Source: Sideroxydans sp. (lineage in GTDB: Bacteria; Pseudomonadota; Gammaproteobacteria; Burkholderiales; Gallionellaceae). From it: a DNA stretch of 10,410 nucleotides. The notes beneath the pieces were generated by a model. The model searched no databases. It was given only the letters and a program-made list of their open reading frames with translations, and had not been told where the DNA came from. The position numbers and the translations under genes were made by a program. The DNA lies in assembly GCA_030823965.1 (NCBI GenBank), contig JAVBYP010000229.1, positions 1-10,410 of the forward strand, read 5' to 3'. Shown piece by piece: positions 6,308 through 10,410 of this stretch. Position 1 is the stretch's first letter. Every line of letters starts with the position of its first letter.

Positions 6308-9300
6308 TTAATTGAATCGACGGTGCAACGACTGCACGTCATAGACTTGCAACTCGGCCAAATGATGCATACCGAGACATGCGGCACGTGCGCCTGATAG
6401 GGTCGTGTAATAAGTGACCCGACCTTGCAATGCGGCATTGCGGATGGAATAGGAATCTTTCATCACAGAAGGCTTGCTATCGACCGTGTTCACGATGAGG
6501 TTGACGTCACCATTCTTGATCATGTCGACGATGTGAGGACGTCCTTCTTGCACCTTATTAACGATGGTCACCTCAACACCAGCAGCCGAGATCACAGAGC
6601 CGGTACCGCGCGTCGCCAGTATCGTGAAACCCAATTCCTTGAGGGAACGTGCCACTTCGGCCGCACCAGCTTTATCCGCTTCGCGCACGCTGATGAACAC
6701 CTTACCGCTCTTTGGCAACTTCACGCTGGCAGCGAGTTGTGACTTGACGAAAGCTTCTGCGAAAGTCTCGCCCACGCCCATCACTTCGCCCGTCGATTTC
6801 ATCTCTGGACCAAGGATGGTGTCGACACCGGGGAACTTGATGAAGGGGAATACCGCTTCTTTCACCGAGTAGTAAGGTGGAATGACCTCTTTGGTCACAC
6901 CTTGCGATGCCAAACTTTGCCCCGCCATGCAACGTGCGGCGATCTTCGCCAACGGCACACCCGTCGCTTTGGAAACATAAGGCACGGTGCGTGATGCGCG
7001 CGGATTCACTTCCAGCACATAGACCGTCTCGCCTTGGATAGCGAACTGCACGTTCATCAAACCAACCACGTTGAGTGACTTCGCCATCGCAACCGTCTGG
7101 CGACGCAACTCGTCCTGCATCGCTGCGGAAAGAGAGTACGGCGGCAAAGAACATGCGGAGTCACCCGAATGCACACCCGCTTCTTCGATGTGCTCCATGA
7201 TGCCGCCGATGATGACTTGTTTACCATCGGAGACAGCATCCACATCCACTTCGATCGCATCGTTCAAGAAACGGTCGAGCAAGATAGGCATACGCTCTGG
7301 ATAGGTCTTGGCCAGTTCTTCCGCATCACGCATGTAACGTTCTAGATCTGGCTGTGCATGGATGATCTCCATCCCACGTCCGCCCAACACGTTGGAGGGA
7401 CGCATCACCAGCGGGAAACCGATCTCTGCCGCACCTGAGACCGCATCCAACACATTGCTGGCAGTACGATTCGGTGGCTGCTTCAAATTCAATTCACGCA
7501 ACATCGCTTGGAAACGCGCGCGATCTTCTGCCATGTCGATCATATCGACCGAGGTGCCAATGATGGGCACGCCGCTCTTGGCCAAACCATGCGCCAACTT
7601 CAACGGTGTCTGTCCACCGTACTGCACGATGACGCCAACAGGCTTTTCGACAGCGACCACTTCCAGCACATCTTCCAATGTCAGCGGTTCGAAATACAAA
7701 CGATCCGATGTGTCGTAGTCGGTGGAGACTGTCTCAGGATTGCAGTTGACCATGATGGTCTCGTAGCCGTCCTCACGCATCGCCAGCGCGGCATGCACGC
7801 AGCAATAGTCGAACTCGATACCTTGACCGATACGGTTAGGACCGCCGCCCAGCACCATGATCTTCTTGTTGTTGGTCGGTTGTGATTCGCACTCTTCTTC
7901 GTAAGTGGAATACATGTACGCTGTGTTTGTAGAGAACTCTGCCGCGCAGGTATCTACGCGCTTGAAAACGGGGCGCACAGACAATGCATGGCGATACGCA
8001 CGCACCGCCGCATCATCCGTTCCCAGCAGAGCCGCGATACGCGCATCGGCGAAACCGCTACGCTTCAACGCACGCAGATCGTCAGCAGTCAGACTCTCCA
8101 GCGTGCGGCCTGCCAGAGTCTTTTCCTGACGCAAGATGTCTTCGATCTGTACCAAGAACCATGGATCGATCTTACTGATGTTGAAGACTTCTTCCACGCT
8201 CATACCGATACGGAAAGCATCACCCACCGCCCAGATACGATCAGGTCCTGGATTACCCATCTCAGCGCAGATCGCTTCACGGTCAGTGTATTTGCTGTCC
8301 AATCCGTTCACGCCCACTTCCAAACCGCGCAGTGCTTTTTGGAACGACTCTTGGAAGGTGCGGCCGATCGCCATCACCTCACCCACCGACTTCATCTGTG
8401 TCGTCAGACGATCGTTGGCTTGCGGGAATTTCTCGAAGGCGAAACGTGGGATCTTGGTCACCACGTAGTCGATGGTCGGCTCGAACGAGGCAGGTGTCGC
8501 CCCGCCGGTGATGTCGTTCTTCAACTCATCCAAGGTGTAACCCACAGCCAACTTCGCAGCTACTTTGGCGATCGGGAAGCCCGTTGCTTTTGATGCCAAC
8601 GCAGATGAACGCGATACACGCGGATTCATCTCGATGACCACCATACGTCCATCTACCGGATTGATGGAGAACTGCACGTTACTACCGCCCGTCTCCACAC
8701 CGATCTCGCGCAGCACGGCCAAGGAAGCGTCACGCAATATCTGGTATTCCTTGTCGGTCAATGTCTGCGCGGGGGCGACGGTGATCGAGTCGCCTGTATG
8801 CACCCCCATCGGATCCAAGTTCTCGATGGAACAGATGATGATGCAGTTGTCGTTGCGGTCACGCACGACTTCCATCTCGTATTCTTTCCAACCGAGCAGC
8901 GACTCTTCGATCAACAATTCTTTGGTGGGCGATGCTTCCAAGCCGCGTTCACAGATCTCAACGAACTCTTGACGGTTGTAAGCGATACCACCGCCGCTGC
9001 CGCCCATGGTGAAGGACGGACGAATGACGGTTGGGAAACCCATCACTTGCTGCACTTGGAAAGCTTCTTCCATACTGTGCGCGATAGCCGAACGTGCCGA
9101 GGCCAAGCCGATACGGGTCATCGCTTGTTTGAACTTCTCGCGGTCTTCCGCCATGTCGATGGCATCACGCGATGCACCGATCATCTCGACCTTGTACTTT
9201 TCCAACACGCCGTGCTTCGCCAAGTCCAAGGCGCAGTTCAGCGCAGTCTGACCACCCATCGTAGGCAGGATCGCATCGGGGCGTTCCTTGGCGATGATCT

Positions 9301-9526
9301 TCTCTACCATCTGCCAAGTGATCGGCTCGATATAAGTCGCGTCCGCCATGTTCGGGTCGGTCATGATGGTCGCCGGGTTCGAATTCACCAGAATGACGCG
9401 GTAGCCCTCTTCACGCAGCGCCTTGCAAGCCTGTGCGCCGGAATAGTCGAACTCACACGCCTGCCCGATGACGATAGGGCCTGCGCCAATGATCAGAATT
9501 GATTTGATGTCAGTACGCTTAGCCAT
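6308..9526 (-). CDS. carB: Carbamoyl-phosphate synthase large subunit
   Basis: CarB uses ammonia from CarA, bicarbonate and two ATP to make carbamoyl phosphate for arginine and pyrimidine synthesis. The 1072-residue length matches E. coli (1073). Two homologous ATP-grasp halves are clear. The first (1 to about 400) makes carboxyphosphate and has [18 protein letters not shown] (13-30), GGSGGG (175-180), [12 protein letters not shown] (236-247) and [15 protein letters not shown] (299-313). After the oligomerisation domain (about 400-550), the second phosphorylates carbamate, with [16 protein letters not shown] (559-574), a matching [10 protein letters not shown] and EVNPRASR. The C-terminal MGS-like domain (about 936-1072, from GKVFISV) is the allosteric region, bound by UMP, IMP and ornithine-linked effects in E. 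coli. The ATG at 9526 directly follows the carA TAA, so coupling is likely. No frameshift or missing motif. Confidence 0.99.
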   Translation of the reverse strand: MAKRTDIKSILIIGAGPIVIGQACEFDYSGAQACKALREEGYRVILVNSNPATIMTDPNMADATYIEPITWQMVEKIIAKERPDAILPTMGGQTALNCALDLAKHGVLEKYKVEMIGASRDAIDMAEDREKFKQAMTRIGLASARSAIAHSMEEAFQVQQVMGFPTVIRPSFTMGGSGGGIAYNRQEFVEICERGLEASPTKELLIEESLLGWKEYEMEVVRDRNDNCIIICSIENLDPMGVHTGDSITVAPAQTLTDKEYQILRDASLAVLREIGVETGGSNVQFSINPVDGRMVVIEMNPRVSRSSALASKATGFPIAKVAAKLAVGYTLDELKNDITGGATPASFEPTIDYVVTKIPRFAFEKFPQANDRLTTQMKSVGEVMAIGRTFQESFQKALRGLEVGVNGLDSKYTDREAICAEMGNPGPDRIWAVGDAFRIGMSVEEVFNISKIDPWFLVQIEDILRQEKTLAGRTLESLTADDLRALKRSGFADARIAALLGTDDAAVRAYRHALSVRPVFKRVDTCAAEFSTNTAYMYSTYEEECESQPTNNKKIMVLGGGPNRIGQGIEFDYCCVHAALAMREDGYETIMVNCNPETVSTDYDTSDRLYFEPLTLEDVLEVVAVEKPVGVIVQYGGQTPLKLAHGLAKSGVPIIGTSVDMIDMAEDRARFQAMLRELNLKQPPNRTASNVLDAVSGAAEIGFPLVMRPSNVLGGRGMEIIHAQPDLERYMRDAEELAKTYPERMPILLDRFLNDAIEVDVDAVSDGKQVIIGGIMEHIEEAGVHSGDSACSLPPYSLSAAMQDELRRQTVAMAKSLNVVGLMNVQFAIQGETVYVLEVNPRASRTVPYVSKATGVPLAKIAARCMAGQSLASQGVTKEVIPPYYSVKEAVFPFIKFPGVDTILGPEMKSTGEVMGVGETFAEAFVKSQLAASVKLPKSGKVFISVREADKAGAAEVARSLKELGFTILATRGTGSVISAAGVEVTIVNKVQEGRPHIVDMIKNGDVNLIVNTVDSKPSVMKDSYSIRNAALQGRVTYYTTLSGARAACLGMHHLAELQVYDVQSLHRRFN

Positions 9527-10410
9527 TTACTTACCACCCATCATCGCAACGAAGCGATCGAACAAAACATCCACGTCATGCGGCCCGGGACTCGCCTCGG
9601 GGTGACCTTGGAAACAGAATGCTGGCTTGTCAGTCAGCTCGAAACCTTGCAACGTGCCATCGAACAAAGAGATGTGTGTCACACGTGCATTCTTCGGAAG
9701 CGTCGCCGCATCCACCGCGAAACCATGGTTCTGGCTGGTGATCATCACGCGCTTGGTCTGCGTGTCTTGCACCGGATGGTTAGCACCGCGATGACCGAAC
9801 TTCATCTTCACCGTCTTCGCACCGGAAGCCAGACCCAATATCTGATGTCCCAAGCAGATACCGAACAAAGGCATGCCCACTTCAAGGAATTTTTGTGTTG
9901 CCACAATCGCGTAGTCGCATGGCTCAGGATCGCCAGGGCCGTTGGACAAGAACACACCATTCGGCTTCAGCGCCAGCACATCGGCGGCAGAAGTCTTCGC
10001 AGGGACTACAGTGATGCGACAACCGCGCTCGGCCAGCATGCGCAGGATGTTGCGCTTCACGCCAAAGTCATACGCCACCACATGGAATTTTGATTCGGCG
10101 ATGTCGCTATAGCCAACACCCAACTCCCACTCGCGCTGCTTCCAATCGTAGGATTTGTCGCAGGTAACGACTTGCGCCAAGTCCATGCCCGCCAAGCCAG
10201 CAAAAGCACGTGCCGCAGCCAATGCCGCTTCCACGTTGTCGCCGGTGGCGATACAACCACTCTGCGCACCCTTGCTGCGCAAGATACGCGTCAACTTACG
10301 CGTATCGATGCCTGCAATGGCAACGACGTTGTTGGCTTTGAGATATTCAGGTAGAGATTGCGTCGCGCGGAAATTGCTCACCGTCATCGACAGGTCGCGA
10401 ATGATGAGGC
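9527..10410 (-). CDS. carA: Carbamoyl-phosphate synthase small (glutaminase) subunit, 5' end outside window
   Basis: CarA hydrolyses glutamine and channels ammonia to CarB. The frame stays open to the window edge: codons upstream of the ATG at 10387 encode LIIRDLS, continuing the conserved CarA sequence. That ATG is therefore internal and about 80-90 N-terminal residues are missing (family about 380). Numbered from that ATG, the visible part has GIDTRKLTR (26-34) at the end of the N-terminal domain. The class I glutamine amidotransferase domain follows: [10 protein letters not shown] (148-157), nucleophile C178 in FGICLGHQ (175-182), QNHGFAV (219-225), and catalytic H262 and E264 in [11 protein letters not shown] (259-269). 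The triad is intact. The TAA (9529-9527) is immediately followed by the carB ATG. The promoter and any arginine/pyrimidine control lie outside the window. Confidence 0.98.
   Translation of the reverse strand, partial: LIIRDLSMTVSNFRATQSLPEYLKANNVVAIAGIDTRKLTRILRSKGAQSGCIATGDNVEAALAAARAFAGLAGMDLAQVVTCDKSYDWKQREWELGVGYSDIAESKFHVVAYDFGVKRNILRMLAERGCRITVVPAKTSAADVLALKPNGVFLSNGPGDPEPCDYAIVATQKFLEVGMPLFGICLGHQILGLASGAKTVKMKFGHRGANHPVQDTQTKRVMITSQNHGFAVDAATLPKNARVTHISLFDGTLQGFELTDKPAFCFQGHPEASPGPHDVDVLFDRFVAMMGGK

Noticed and set aside
7988..8593. Open frames on the + strand opposite carB (also 8798-9502)
   Set aside because: Shadows of carB codon usage; no recognisable protein features, and carB is intact on the other strand.
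6308..9526. Large internal repeat within carB
   Set aside because: The two similar halves are the known ancient duplication of the ATP-grasp module in all CarB proteins.
10387..10389. ATG at 10387 as the true start of carA
   Set aside because: The frame is open upstream and encodes conserved CarA sequence (LIIRDLS) to the window edge, so the ATG is internal.

Overview
The window is a conserved housekeeping stretch of a proteobacterial chromosome, most likely a betaproteobacterium. The gene order carA-carB-greA / yhbY / rlmE-ftsH-folP-glmM / pst and the close match of every product to proteobacterial housekeeping proteins point there. Moderate GC by eye would fit a Nitrosomonadales/Gallionellaceae-like lineage, but that family assignment is a guess.

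Layout from left to right. (1) Bases 1-508 (+) hold the 3' two thirds of pstB, the ATPase of the phosphate ABC transporter. (2) Bases 509-654 are a non-coding gap. It holds a diverged in-frame second copy of the pstB 3' end, several inverted repeats, and a strong bidirectional terminator. (3) On the minus strand, read right to left, come rlmE, ftsH, folP and glmM: rRNA 2'-O-methylation, membrane proteolysis, folate synthesis and amino-sugar/peptidoglycan precursor synthesis. A good sigma-70-type promoter for ftsH overlaps the end of rlmE. A UUCG-capped hairpin separates ftsH from folP, and folP and glmM overlap at ATGA. (4) yhbY (+), a ribosome-assembly CRM protein, is divergent from rlmE across 34 bp and ends base-to-base against the stop codon of greA. 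(5) On the minus strand, carA (5' end outside the window), carB and greA form a tight run: carA and carB abut with no spacer, and carB and greA are 11 nt apart.

Functionally these are core-growth genes: carbamoyl phosphate for arginine and pyrimidines, transcript-cleavage factor GreA, 50S maturation (RlmE, YhbY), protein quality control (FtsH), and folate and UDP-GlcNAc precursors (FolP, GlmM). All full-length products have normal lengths and intact catalytic motifs. No gap exceeds 300 bases, and there are no RNA genes, CRISPR arrays, intact mobile elements or unknown genes.

I found no new multi-gene system. The one structurally unusual place is the end of pstB. The current last codons (AGG TTT GGA) are codons used nowhere else in the visible gene. 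A second tail encoding the same YITGRFG-stop with typical codons lies exactly 75 nt downstream in the same frame, which suggests an old insertion, tail replacement or recombination event. No phoU follows pstB, which may be related.
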